Below, in pieces: positions 1-6,331 of a stretch of 11,890 nucleotides of DNA. How positions within the stretch are numbered: position 1 is the stretch's first letter; each line of letters begins with the position of its first letter. Made by a program: the position numbers and the translations under genes. The stretch covers positions 1 through 11,890 of the forward strand of contig JAOZLN010000003.1 of NCBI GenBank assembly GCA_029934845.1. The letters run 5' to 3'. Origin of the DNA: Candidatus Sabulitectum sp. Its GTDB lineage: Bacteria > Fermentibacterota > Fermentibacteria > Fermentibacterales > JCC-6. Below the pieces are notes generated by a model. That model saw only the letters and a program-made list of their open reading frames with translations. It had not been told where the DNA came from and searched no databases.

Positions 1-127
1 TGGTTAGTGAAATGGTGATTTTTACAGTTTCATCCTTGAGAGCCAGCTCTTCGGGAGTAGGAAGAAAATCCTTCACTACTCTGAGATCACCCATAGGTTC
101 GTCAGTGTATTGTATTTTGCTTTTCAT
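1..127 (-). CDS. brnA: BrnA-type antitoxin, N-terminal part (cut by window edge)
   Basis: The visible 42 codons begin with ATG at 127, inside the 3' end of the toxin gene, and remain open to the left edge. The protein starts MKSKIQYTDEP and continues through a DFLPTPEEL segment and KITISLT. This is the usual N-terminus of CopG/BrnA-like antitoxins paired with BrnT toxins, where the ITISL strand begins the ribbon-helix-helix DNA-binding domain. In the known family the antitoxin neutralises BrnT by direct binding and represses the shared promoter as a toxin-antitoxin complex. Toxin first and antitoxin second is the normal BrnTA order. The remaining helices lie outside the window, so an intact antitoxin cannot be confirmed. 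Confidence 0.75.
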   Translation of the reverse strand, partial: MKSKIQYTDEPMGDLRVVKDFLPTPEELALKDETVKITISLT

Positions 128-392
128 GAATTCTTTTCCCCTTTCTCCAGTAACCTGCTCCAATAATCCTGATCTGTTTGTCTCGGTAGGTAAAGCGTAC
201 AGTCAGGATTCCTTCTGTAACTCGGCCAATGCAGTAGAATCGTTTTCCCTTCTGGCTGTGTGACACATCCTCCAGAATAACCCTGTTAGAATCAAGGGAT
301 GCCAATTGAGCCAACGAGAAGGATACTCCGTGTTTCTTCTCGTTTATTTTCTCTTTGTTTTCATCCCACTGAAAATCTGTTCTTTTCATCAT
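102..392 (-). CDS. brnT: BrnT family ribonuclease toxin
   Basis: A 96-residue protein with the BrnT (PF04365) pattern: FQWDENKEKINEKKHGVSF near residues 7-25, HSQKGKRFYCIGR near 44-56, then VRFTYRDKQIRIIGAG. BrnT is a RelE-fold ribonuclease that stops growth by cutting RNA during stress. Many members read SAR after the RII strand. This one reads GAGYWRKGKR, which I believe belongs to a recognised sub-group rather than being damage. Two ATG codons (392 and 389) could start it, and neither has a good Shine-Dalgarno. Its last 26 bases overlap the antitoxin start, so the two are translationally linked. Length is normal for the family and no disruption is visible. Confidence 0.85.
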   Translation of the reverse strand: MMKRTDFQWDENKEKINEKKHGVSFSLAQLASLDSNRVILEDVSHSQKGKRFYCIGRVTEGILTVRFTYRDKQIRIIGAGYWRKGKRIHEKQNTIH

Positions 393-739
393 GTTTCGAA
401 TATGCTTATCGTATGGCTATATGACAATATTTTTGTATGGCGCAACTAGGAGATAGTAATTGATACTTCATAGAAACTTTGTCAATTCCCCGGGCAGATC
501 GAACCAATAATCAAACCGGTACCCCAGGCTGATTCATAAAATAAGACAAATCCCGAATAATTCCTGTGAGCAAGTCCTTGTGATTAGTGAAATTGGGTAT
601 TATCATCCTCATGTAAACCTGAACATGAAATAGGACATCAATGGCGTGAACTCGGCGCAGTTGCTCATAATACGGTAGGCTAATGTTGTCACTGCGCAAG
701 TTATGCTAAGTGTTAGCACTAATTCAGGAGGTCTGAATA
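393..739. other. Intergenic region between brnTA and the beta-helix lipoprotein gene
   Basis: About 350 bases with no supported gene. The toxin promoter candidate occupies the left end. On the right, TGCTAA (704-709) and TTAGCA (713-718) form a 6-base inverted repeat around three bases, followed by the strong ribosome site AGGAGGT at 726-732 for the gene starting at 740. A 62-codon minus-strand frame at 511-699 starts with TTG, has no ribosome site and resembles nothing I know. I found no convincing promoter for the downstream gene. Confidence 0.5.
399..445 (-). promoter_or_regulatory. Candidate brnTA promoter/operator with direct repeats
   Basis: Read on the minus strand, two overlapping sigma-70-like pairs occur: TTGCGC (440-445), 18 bases, TATAGC (416-421); and TTGTCA (422-427), 17 bases, CATATT (399-404). 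The second would put the transcript start almost on the toxin ATG, giving a leaderless message, which would fit the missing Shine-Dalgarno. On the plus strand the heptamer GTATGGC occurs at 411-417 and 435-441, 24 bases apart, overlapping these elements. Such repeats are plausible sites for the autorepressing antitoxin. Promoter matches are by eye. Confidence 0.4.
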
Positions 740-1948
740 ATGAGCAGATGGCATGTAGTAGTATTCTCTGTTACCTTTAGTATTCTATTGTTTTCAAATT
801 GCACCACAGGCAATGAATCTCATAACAATATAATTACCAGCATTACAGAGGATCTGGATCTTTACGACGATGGAACGTACTACATTGAATCCGATATATT
901 GGCGATCACCGGAAGTGTCAGTATCGGAGGCAGTACAACCCTGATCATAAACAGCTCTACTCTTTCCTTTGCTCTTGCAGAAGATCTGCAGTACGGCTTT
1001 TATCTGGAAGACAACGCAAGAATCATTATATCCGGGTCAACCATACAATCTGAAAACAAAATGTGGGAATTTGAACTCAGGAGCAACTCAAGTATCGAGG
1101 TTTCTGATTCATACCTGATAAACCACTCGGCGGTAAAGCTATTTGATAATGCCACTCTAACCGGTGAGAACACTCTTATTGAAGAGCTGAGAATGGACAA
1201 TCATGGTGTGGCAACAATCAATAATTGTGAAATCTACCCGAATATGCAGTTTTTCTTCAGCACAGGTTCTGCTCTCGAATTTCCAAGCTCGTATACCCCT
1301 GTAGACTTTGTCATTGACAACACCTCATATGGGGGATGGAAACTGGACATGACCAATTCAATCGCCCAGGGATGGCAGGTTGATGTAAAACCTCTTACGG
1401 ATATTGCGATCCATAATTCTGAAGATGTGACTCTCGCTCTGTGGTCGGATGGATTAATGAATGATTCTATTCACCTGGTCAATCCCGATGGAATACACAC
1501 TAATTTTACACTCACCGAATTCGGTTCCTCGGTGACCATACTGAACACCGAGGTGTATTTCATTAATATGTACCTGAAAGACAACGATAATCTGATTGTG
1601 ACCGGCGAGGATTCCGGAACAGGCTACAACACAAAATTCCTTGAAATTGTACTAAGTGACGGTGCTTGTCTAACCATTTACGACAGTCATATTTTCGGTC
1701 AGCTCTTTCACACAAACAACAATGCAACGGTCTCTATTCACAACTGCCTTATTGGAAGCGATGACCCATTTGATCCAATCAACAGTGAACTGGGGATAAA
1801 GGACAATGCAAGGGGATATGCCTTCGATTGCGATTTATACAATTGTGACATCGTGATTAACGGAACAGCCATATTGGAACTCACAAACTGTGTTTATGAT
1901 TCCACAAGGGTATTCATATCAGATCAGGGACAGTTGATAGTAAACTGA
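740..1948 (+). CDS. Secreted right-handed beta-helix protein, probable lipoprotein
   Basis: A 402-residue protein of unknown function. The N-terminus has a hydrophobic export segment (residues 5-19) ending LLFSNC, with Cys21 as a possible lipidation site. Asn before the cysteine departs from the usual Gly/Ala/Ser, so lipoprotein status is likely but not certain. From about residue 45 to the end, short strands recur as hydrophobic-x-hydrophobic-x-N/D-S/C-x-hydrophobic (for example around 64-74, 92-102, 157-165, 309-318 and 329-337). They are rich in Asn, Asp, Ser and Thr with few basic residues. This fits a parallel beta-helix surface protein, but no polysaccharide-lyase catalytic pattern is visible. 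The start is fixed by AGGAGGT seven bases before ATG. It appears to be transcribed alone. Confidence 0.75.
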   Translation: MSRWHVVVFSVTFSILLFSNCTTGNESHNNIITSITEDLDLYDDGTYYIESDILAITGSVSIGGSTTLIINSSTLSFALAEDLQYGFYLEDNARIIISGSTIQSENKMWEFELRSNSSIEVSDSYLINHSAVKLFDNATLTGENTLIEELRMDNHGVATINNCEIYPNMQFFFSTGSALEFPSSYTPVDFVIDNTSYGGWKLDMTNSIAQGWQVDVKPLTDIAIHNSEDVTLALWSDGLMNDSIHLVNPDGIHTNFTLTEFGSSVTILNTEVYFINMYLKDNDNLIVTGEDSGTGYNTKFLEIVLSDGACLTIYDSHIFGQLFHTNNNATVSIHNCLIGSDDPFDPINSELGIKDNARGYAFDCDLYNCDIVINGTAILELTNCVYDSTRVFISDQGQLIVN

Positions 1949-2082
1949 AAAAGAACCTGTAATCGATGTGGAGACCAGGCTTCTCCTGTAACTGGCAAAC
2001 GAAATTGGTTGACTGGCAGATTCGCAGACGGTATTCTTTGACTCTATGAAATTCTGTATGAAACACCGAGAGGATACTGATT
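1949..2082. other. Spacer with weak hairpin after the beta-helix gene
   Basis: The only terminator-like structure is a 5-base stem, GGAGA (1970-1974) with TCTCC (1982-1986), and no T-run follows. It is too weak to call a terminator. The right half holds the promoter for the next gene pair. Confidence 0.35.
2009..2037 (+). promoter_or_regulatory. Sigma-70-type promoter for the membrane protein-GNAT pair
   Basis: TTGACT at 2009-2014, a spacer of exactly 17 bases, then TATTCT at 2032-2037. This is the best promoter match in the window. Transcription would begin near 2044, about 40 bases before the GTG start at 2083, leaving room for the ribosome site around 2069-2074. Confidence 0.6.
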
Positions 2083-2451
2083 GTGAAATTTATCAGAATA
2101 TTTTCAATTGTTCTAAGTGCACTTTTACTGGGAGCGCATTTTCGCTGGCACGGGATGGATCCTCTTTCCATTCCAGCTGTTCTTTTTCCAGCACTGCTTT
2201 TCATTAAAAAGCCATGGGCAGCCCGCACGATGCAGATAATTCTTTTTCTGGGTGGGCTGGAATGGGTAAGAACCGCCATCCAGATAGCTTCAAGGCGAAT
2301 TGATGCTGGTGAGCCATGGGTCAGAATGGCGATTATTCTTGGTGCAGTTGCTGTATTCACCGCTGTCTCAGGCCTGCCGTTCTCGCGAAACAAAGGGCTG
2401 AGGAAACAATACGGCCTGGAGAAAGCCAGCTCGGTTCCTCCTGTGAAATAA
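2083..2451 (+). CDS. Small multi-pass inner-membrane protein, unknown function
   Basis: A 122-residue hydrophobic protein with about four predicted membrane segments (roughly residues 4-18, 28-42, 48-60 and 82-98) and a basic C-terminal tail. Features include LLGAHFRW near residue 14, a KPWAARTMQ loop, and LEWVRT followed by EPWVRMAIILGA. I associate this pattern with a widespread small uncharacterised membrane protein, but I do not recognise a named function. The start is GTG at 2083 with an AGAGGA-like ribosome site about nine bases upstream. Its TAA stop overlaps the next ATG by one base (TAATG), so the two products are probably made together. No catalytic motif is visible. Confidence 0.75.
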   Translation: MKFIRIFSIVLSALLLGAHFRWHGMDPLSIPAVLFPALLFIKKPWAARTMQIILFLGGLEWVRTAIQIASRRIDAGEPWVRMAIILGAVAVFTAVSGLPFSRNKGLRKQYGLEKASSVPPVK

Positions 2452-2921
2452 TGACAAAGATCACTTTGCAGCAAATGACCAGCAGCGAATATGACTCTTT
2501 CAAGGTATCCACTGTGAAAAGCTTTGCTGCCGGGAATGTTACAGCAGGCACCTGGAAGCAATCAGGTGCTGAAAACAAAGCTGAAGCAATGCTTAAGCAG
2601 CTGCTTCCTGATGGAAATGTTACTGCAGGCCACCGGTTTTATACAATAACAACAGATCAGGAAAACCTGGGAACTCTGTGGGTATTCGTGCAAGGCAGTT
2701 CTGCATTTCTCTTTGATATCATGCTTGATAAAAGATTCAGGGGTGTGGGGTATGGCAGGCAAACCATGACCGTAATGGAAAAGATGCTTGCCGATGAGGG
2801 TATCCGGGAGGTTGAACTTCATGTGTTTGGTCACAATGCACCTGCAAGAGCACTGTATCAGAAGATCGGGTACCTCGAAACCGATGTTACCATGAAGAAA
2901 AAACTGCCATCACAAACTTAA
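2451..2921 (+). CDS. GNAT family N-acetyltransferase
   Basis: A 156-residue single-domain GNAT enzyme that should move an acetyl group from acetyl-CoA to an amine; the substrate is unknown. The acetyl-CoA pyrophosphate loop is clear: RFRGVGYGRQ at 95-104, matching R/Q-x-x-G-x-G/A. Strand 5 and the following helix read VELHVFGHNAPARALYQKIGY (121-141), with the usual Asn129 and Tyr136. The N-terminal part (SGAENKAEAMLKQLLPDG, then GH near 60) matches the sub-family with an SG-x-W...LLP-x-G...GH substrate-side region. An upstream in-frame extension is possible, but the ATG in TAATG fits family length and overlaps the preceding stop. A terminator is not evident after it. Confidence 0.88.
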   Translation: MTKITLQQMTSSEYDSFKVSTVKSFAAGNVTAGTWKQSGAENKAEAMLKQLLPDGNVTAGHRFYTITTDQENLGTLWVFVQGSSAFLFDIMLDKRFRGVGYGRQTMTVMEKMLADEGIREVELHVFGHNAPARALYQKIGYLETDVTMKKKLPSQT

Positions 2922-2944
2922 TGCTGGAACAATCTCGATAAGAA

Positions 2945-2994
2945 ACAATACTGATAATATTAATTATTGTATAAACTACTTCTTACTTGGGGAG
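2945..2994 (+). promoter_or_regulatory. AT-rich dyad and ribosome site before the FnIII/propeller lipoprotein
   Basis: ACAATA (2945-2950) and TATTGT (2965-2970) form a 6-base inverted repeat with a 14-base AT-rich centre, directly before TATAAA (2970-2975), which could be a -10 box. No good -35 is seen. A GGGGAG ribosome site sits at 2989-2994. The arrangement resembles an operator at a promoter, but the match is by eye. Confidence 0.3.
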
Positions 2995-2998
2995 TGTG

Positions 2999-4645
2999 AT
3001 GACTATCAGATACTTATTTGCAATTTCTGCCCTTTTTCTTATTGTTCTTTCCGGTTGTGATTCAACAGGACCATCAGCTCCCGCATTCGAAATTGTCAGC
3101 GTTGTATTTACAGGAGATTCTACCGGAGTTTCCCGGAAAAGTGAAACAGTTTCCCCGGTAACCGGCTCAAATGGGAATAGTCTTCCATATCTTGAAATGA
3201 CACTGGTGTGGAAAAAACCAGTTGAGGATCGAAGACAGACTTTCACGATCTTCAGATCCACAGAGCCTTTGATCCAATCAGATCCATCGGAAGCTGAGGA
3301 GCTTCAGATCCAGCTGGATACAGTTTTTGCCGACTCGATCGGCCTGGAGTGGAGCAGCGATTACTACTATGCAGTTCGTGCTGTGGACGAATGGGAGAAC
3401 AGTAGATGGAGCAATGAGGTTCATGTGGAAACCCCTGTCTCACCGTTCCCGGAACCCAGGCGTCTTTCGTATGAGAAACACCATTTCATGATCTGCTCTC
3501 TCGGGTGGAATAAGTGTTCAGATGAATCATTCGACTTTTATGTTCTTCTTTCCAGCCCAGGACCAGACATTGAACACGTGCTCTACAACAACGATACTCT
3601 GCTGGTTACCACTGATGCAAATACTATAAGCTATATCGATTCACTTCCGGAGAATGGGAATGAAAGGTTTTATGCGCTGGTAACAGTGGATAAGCATGGT
3701 CTTGCATCATACAGTAACGAAATAGAGGTACATCCGGGTTCCGGTATTCCCTGGAGAGTAAACCAGACTTTCGAATCTGGCCACGACTTCTACCATGAGG
3801 GTATTGTTTCCAATGATGGTGCTGTCATGTATCTGTTGCTGGACATGATCAGCAAAAGCTCAACAATGCTAATGGCTCTAAGAACCCAGAGTGGCAATTG
3901 TTTCGGTTATCGGGACTTTATCAACATATTTGCTGTAGCAGAAAGATCATCCGGTACAATCATTGCTTCCCATGGGGTTTACGGTGATTACTCTCTTTCC
4001 GAGTATACCAGGGATCTTTCTTCTCTTGTTAAAACCAGACATTTCGATAGAAGAATTATCGCCATGGTGGAAGTTCCCGGTGCATCTGGAATACTTGCCT
4101 CAAATGCATATTTAACCTCTGTACTTGATCCGGATACTTTTGAACCGGTTGATTCACTGCCGTATACCTTCCGGGATGTTGCGATATCCACAGACGGAAG
4201 CAGGATATTCCTTTGTGGAAGCCAACTTGTATGCGTGCGCTCCAGTGATCTTGAGTACCTTGGAAAGATCGAATCTTCTTTCAACTCGGTAGATTACGGA
4301 TCGGATGGATATCTTCATTGTACAACGAACAATAGCGTGGTAAGGTACGATCCGTATTCCCTGTCTCAGGTGGATGAGTTCGTTTATCCTTTCCCTGTAT
4401 CAAGTTCCATTCTGCTTGCACCGGAATACAGAATGATTTATCTGACCCACGAAACTGAAGAAAATGAGAACGTAATTGATGTATACGATACAAGCACAGG
4501 AAACTGGATGGGAAGGGTGTTTTACAACGAAGAATTTGAGAGCGAAGAATATCAGTTTTTTCTTAGTTCACCAGCAGGGGAGTTCCTGTGGTTCTTTACA
4601 AATGACTTCTTTATTATGGCCATGGGATACAGAATCACAATATAG
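2999..4645 (+). CDS. Lipoprotein with FnIII-like repeats and a beta-propeller-like C-terminal half
   Basis: A 548-residue protein whose signal peptide ends IVLSGC, a textbook lipobox with Cys20, so it should be lipid-anchored. The +2 residue is Asp, which in enterobacteria retains lipoproteins in the inner membrane; whether that rule holds here is unknown. Residues about 28-147 and 148-250 each resemble a fibronectin type III module, ending in Y-A-V-R-A-V-D...WSNEVHVETP and Y-A-L-V-T-V-D...YSNEIEVHPG. The remainder contains repeated short segments such as VSNDGAVMYLLLD, ISTDGSRIFLCG and DVYDTSTGNWMG, like WD40/YVTN-type propeller blades. The function is unknown and may be surface binding. An in-frame TTG at 2987 overlaps the ribosome site, so ATG at 2999 is preferred. 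Confidence 0.75.
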   Translation: MTIRYLFAISALFLIVLSGCDSTGPSAPAFEIVSVVFTGDSTGVSRKSETVSPVTGSNGNSLPYLEMTLVWKKPVEDRRQTFTIFRSTEPLIQSDPSEAEELQIQLDTVFADSIGLEWSSDYYYAVRAVDEWENSRWSNEVHVETPVSPFPEPRRLSYEKHHFMICSLGWNKCSDESFDFYVLLSSPGPDIEHVLYNNDTLLVTTDANTISYIDSLPENGNERFYALVTVDKHGLASYSNEIEVHPGSGIPWRVNQTFESGHDFYHEGIVSNDGAVMYLLLDMISKSSTMLMALRTQSGNCFGYRDFINIFAVAERSSGTIIASHGVYGDYSLSEYTRDLSSLVKTRHFDRRIIAMVEVPGASGILASNAYLTSVLDPDTFEPVDSLPYTFRDVAISTDGSRIFLCGSQLVCVRSSDLEYLGKIESSFNSVDYGSDGYLHCTTNNSVVRYDPYSLSQVDEFVYPFPVSSSILLAPEYRMIYLTHETEENENVIDVYDTSTGNWMGRVFYNEEFESEEYQFFLSSPAGEFLWFFTNDFFIMAMGYRITI

Positions 4646-4663
4646 AAATTTAGATTGCTGGAC

Positions 4664-4690
4664 CCGGGTACAGATTCTCGCTGTACCCGG
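4664..4690. terminator. Hairpin between convergent genes
   Basis: CCGGGTACAG (4664-4673) and CTGTACCCGG (4681-4690) form a perfect 10-base stem with a 7-base loop. After one mismatch, GGA/TCC adds three more pairs. It lies 18 bases after the lipoprotein stop and 16 bases before the DUF1846 stop, where a shared bidirectional terminator is expected. Neither strand shows a T-run, so it may be a factor-dependent or T-less terminator, or an mRNA-protecting hairpin. Confidence 0.65.
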
Positions 4691-4706
4691 ATCCCATGTA
4701 CATGGT

Positions 4707-6215
4707 TCAGCCGTTGTACAGACGGGAACTGCTGAATCTGGGATCGCTTGTAACATTGATCCCAAGGCTTCTAAGACCACTGGCATCACTGGATGACGGC
4801 ATATGTGTAAGGTGTGCCTCGCAGTTTTTCAATTCTTTCAGTTTTTCCATTCCTCTTGCCGCTGGTTCCGAGGTTGCCGCACTTACACTTAAGGCGACCA
4901 GCACCTCTTCCAGATCAAGACGCAGAGGAAGCGAATTTGTAGTTTTCTTCAGTTTGCGGATAGATTGAATAGTGGCGGGGGAAAGCAGGTGCACCTGATC
5001 TTTTATACCGGCAAGTTTTTTTATTGCATTCAGTATCATAGCCGAGGATGTGTGCATAAGCTCAGTGCTCTTACCTGTTACAATGGAGCCGTCAGGTAGT
5101 TGCAAAGCAGAAGCTCGTACATCATGCAGATCGGGGTTGGCCTCTTCAAGCTCTACCCTTTTCTCTGCAGCTTCAACCACAGACCTGTCGTATCTTGTAA
5201 GATTCAAATTGCTCATAAGCAGCTCAATTTTCTCTACGGTTTTCTTGTCAGTCAGACCCATGGCATACTCACACTTGTAGCGGAAGCAGCGTCTTACGAT
5301 CTCTTGTTTTGCTGCAAATCTTACAACATCATCATCCACTATGCCGAATCCAACCCTGTTCACACCCATATCAGTTGGTGAAGCATATGGAGATTTGTCT
5401 CCGGTAATTCGTTCCAGTATCCGCTTCACCACAGGGAAAGCCTCAACATCACGGTTGTAGTTGATAGCCACCTCACCATAAGCATCAAGGTGGAAGGGGT
5501 CAACCAGATTAACATCCTGCAGGTCAGCTGTAGCAGCCTCATAAGCATCGTTTACCGGGTGTTTAAGAGGCATGTTCCAAACGGGGAATGTTTCGAACTT
5601 GGCATAGCCGGCCTTTACTCCCCTTTGCTGATCATGGTAAAGCTGTGAAAGGCATGTGGCCAGTTTGCCGCTCCCCGGTCCCGGTCCGGTTACTACGACC
5701 AGAGGCTTTGTTGGTTTGATATAGTCGTTCTTTCCATATCCCAGTTCACTGACAATAAGATCGACATCGGTGGGATAACCTTTTGTGTAGTAATGCCTGA
5801 AAACATCAACGCCACGTCTTTTCAATCCGTTCTCGAAAGAAACGGCAGAGGGCTGGTCCTCGAATCGCGTTATTACAACCCCTCTAAGCTCAATTCCTCT
5901 GGATCGGAATCCGTCAATAAGCATCAGAGCATCTGCATCGTAGGTAATTCCAAAATCACCACGGATCCTTCTTTTCTCAATGTCTCCTGCGTAGATACAG
6001 AGGATTATCTCCGCTCGATCCTTGAGCCTTTCCAGCAGCCGGATCTTCACATTCGGATCGTAACCAGGAAGTACCCGGGCAGCATGATGGTCATACATGA
6101 GTTTTCCGCCGAACTCCAGATAAAGCCTGTCATGGACACCATCAACTCTCCGGAGGATCTCTGCAGACTGCTCCTCCAGATATTTTTCGTTGTCAAATCC
6201 TGTTTTCCCTGTCAA
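4707..6215 (-). CDS. DUF1846 domain-containing protein (UPF0371)
   Basis: A 502-residue protein matching the DUF1846 family (PF08903) over its whole length. The N-terminus reads GFDNEKYLEEQS and LYLEFGGKLMYDHHAARVLPG, followed by VVITRFEDQPSA. A glycine-rich phosphate-binding-like loop TGPGPGSGK lies at residues 176-184, then KAGYAKFETFPVWN, NLVDPFHLDAYG and NYNRDVEAFP. Solved structures exist for the family, but I know of no assigned reaction; the loop hints at nucleotide or phosphate binding. The start is TTG at 6215, four bases after a GGGGGAG ribosome site. Later in-frame ATGs would remove the conserved GFDNEKY segment. It is the last gene of the minus-strand cluster, 101 bases after sppA. 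Confidence 0.9.
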   Translation of the reverse strand: MTGKTGFDNEKYLEEQSAEILRRVDGVHDRLYLEFGGKLMYDHHAARVLPGYDPNVKIRLLERLKDRAEIILCIYAGDIEKRRIRGDFGITYDADALMLIDGFRSRGIELRGVVITRFEDQPSAVSFENGLKRRGVDVFRHYYTKGYPTDVDLIVSELGYGKNDYIKPTKPLVVVTGPGPGSGKLATCLSQLYHDQQRGVKAGYAKFETFPVWNMPLKHPVNDAYEAATADLQDVNLVDPFHLDAYGEVAINYNRDVEAFPVVKRILERITGDKSPYASPTDMGVNRVGFGIVDDDVVRFAAKQEIVRRCFRYKCEYAMGLTDKKTVEKIELLMSNLNLTRYDRSVVEAAEKRVELEEANPDLHDVRASALQLPDGSIVTGKSTELMHTSSAMILNAIKKLAGIKDQVHLLSPATIQSIRKLKKTTNSLPLRLDLEEVLVALSVSAATSEPAARGMEKLKELKNCEAHLTHMPSSSDASGLRSLGINVTSDPRFSSSRLYNG

Positions 6216-6219
6216 AATA

Positions 6220-6263
6220 CTCCCCCTCGTGAACCAAAGTGATATGCTTCTCCAAAGGGGGAA
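6220..6263 (-). promoter_or_regulatory. Leader hairpin masking the DUF1846 ribosome site
   Basis: In the minus-strand mRNA, UUCCCCCUU (6255-6263) can pair with GAGGGGGAG (6220-6228) in nine consecutive pairs: five G-C, two A-U and two G-U at the ends. The loop is 26 bases. The 3' arm is the Shine-Dalgarno for the TTG start at 6215, so the stem would block initiation. The complementarity is visible in the sequence; regulation by it is inference. Confidence 0.5.
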
Positions 6264-6296
6264 ACATTATGCGATTCTGTTCCTCTCGCCAGAAAG

Positions 6297-6331
6297 ACAA
6301 TTGGAGTAGTCAAACCCTACTCCACAATTGT
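6297..6331 (-). terminator. Hairpin spanning the sppA stop codon
   Basis: Arms 6297-6309 and 6317-6331 pair almost completely: ACAATT with AATTGT and GGAGTAG with CTACTCC, with only a two-base bulge, around a 7-base loop. The 5' arm on the minus strand encodes the last four sppA codons and its TAG stop. The bases after the 3' arm are CTTTCT rather than a clean T-run. It could attenuate transcription between sppA and the DUF1846 gene, or protect the upstream mRNA's 3' end. Confidence 0.5.

Noticed and set aside
12..263. Plus-strand frame opposite brnTA
   Set aside because: Antisense to two well-matched toxin-antitoxin genes; its composition is a shadow of the BrnT coding frame.
511..699. 62-codon minus-strand frame in the gap before the beta-helix gene
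   Set aside because: TTG start with no ribosome site, no recognisable family, low-complexity context; most likely chance.
1970..1986. Five-base hairpin after the beta-helix gene as terminator
   Set aside because: Short stem and no T-run; below what would be expected of a terminator.
1914..2561. 215-codon minus-strand frame
   Set aside because: Antisense to the membrane protein and GNAT genes, both supported by motifs, ribosome site and promoter.
2533..2631. GNVTAG repeated twice in the GNAT protein, suggesting a small duplication
   Set aside because: The flanking residues differ and each copy falls at a position where the sub-family has similar residues, so coincidence is likelier.
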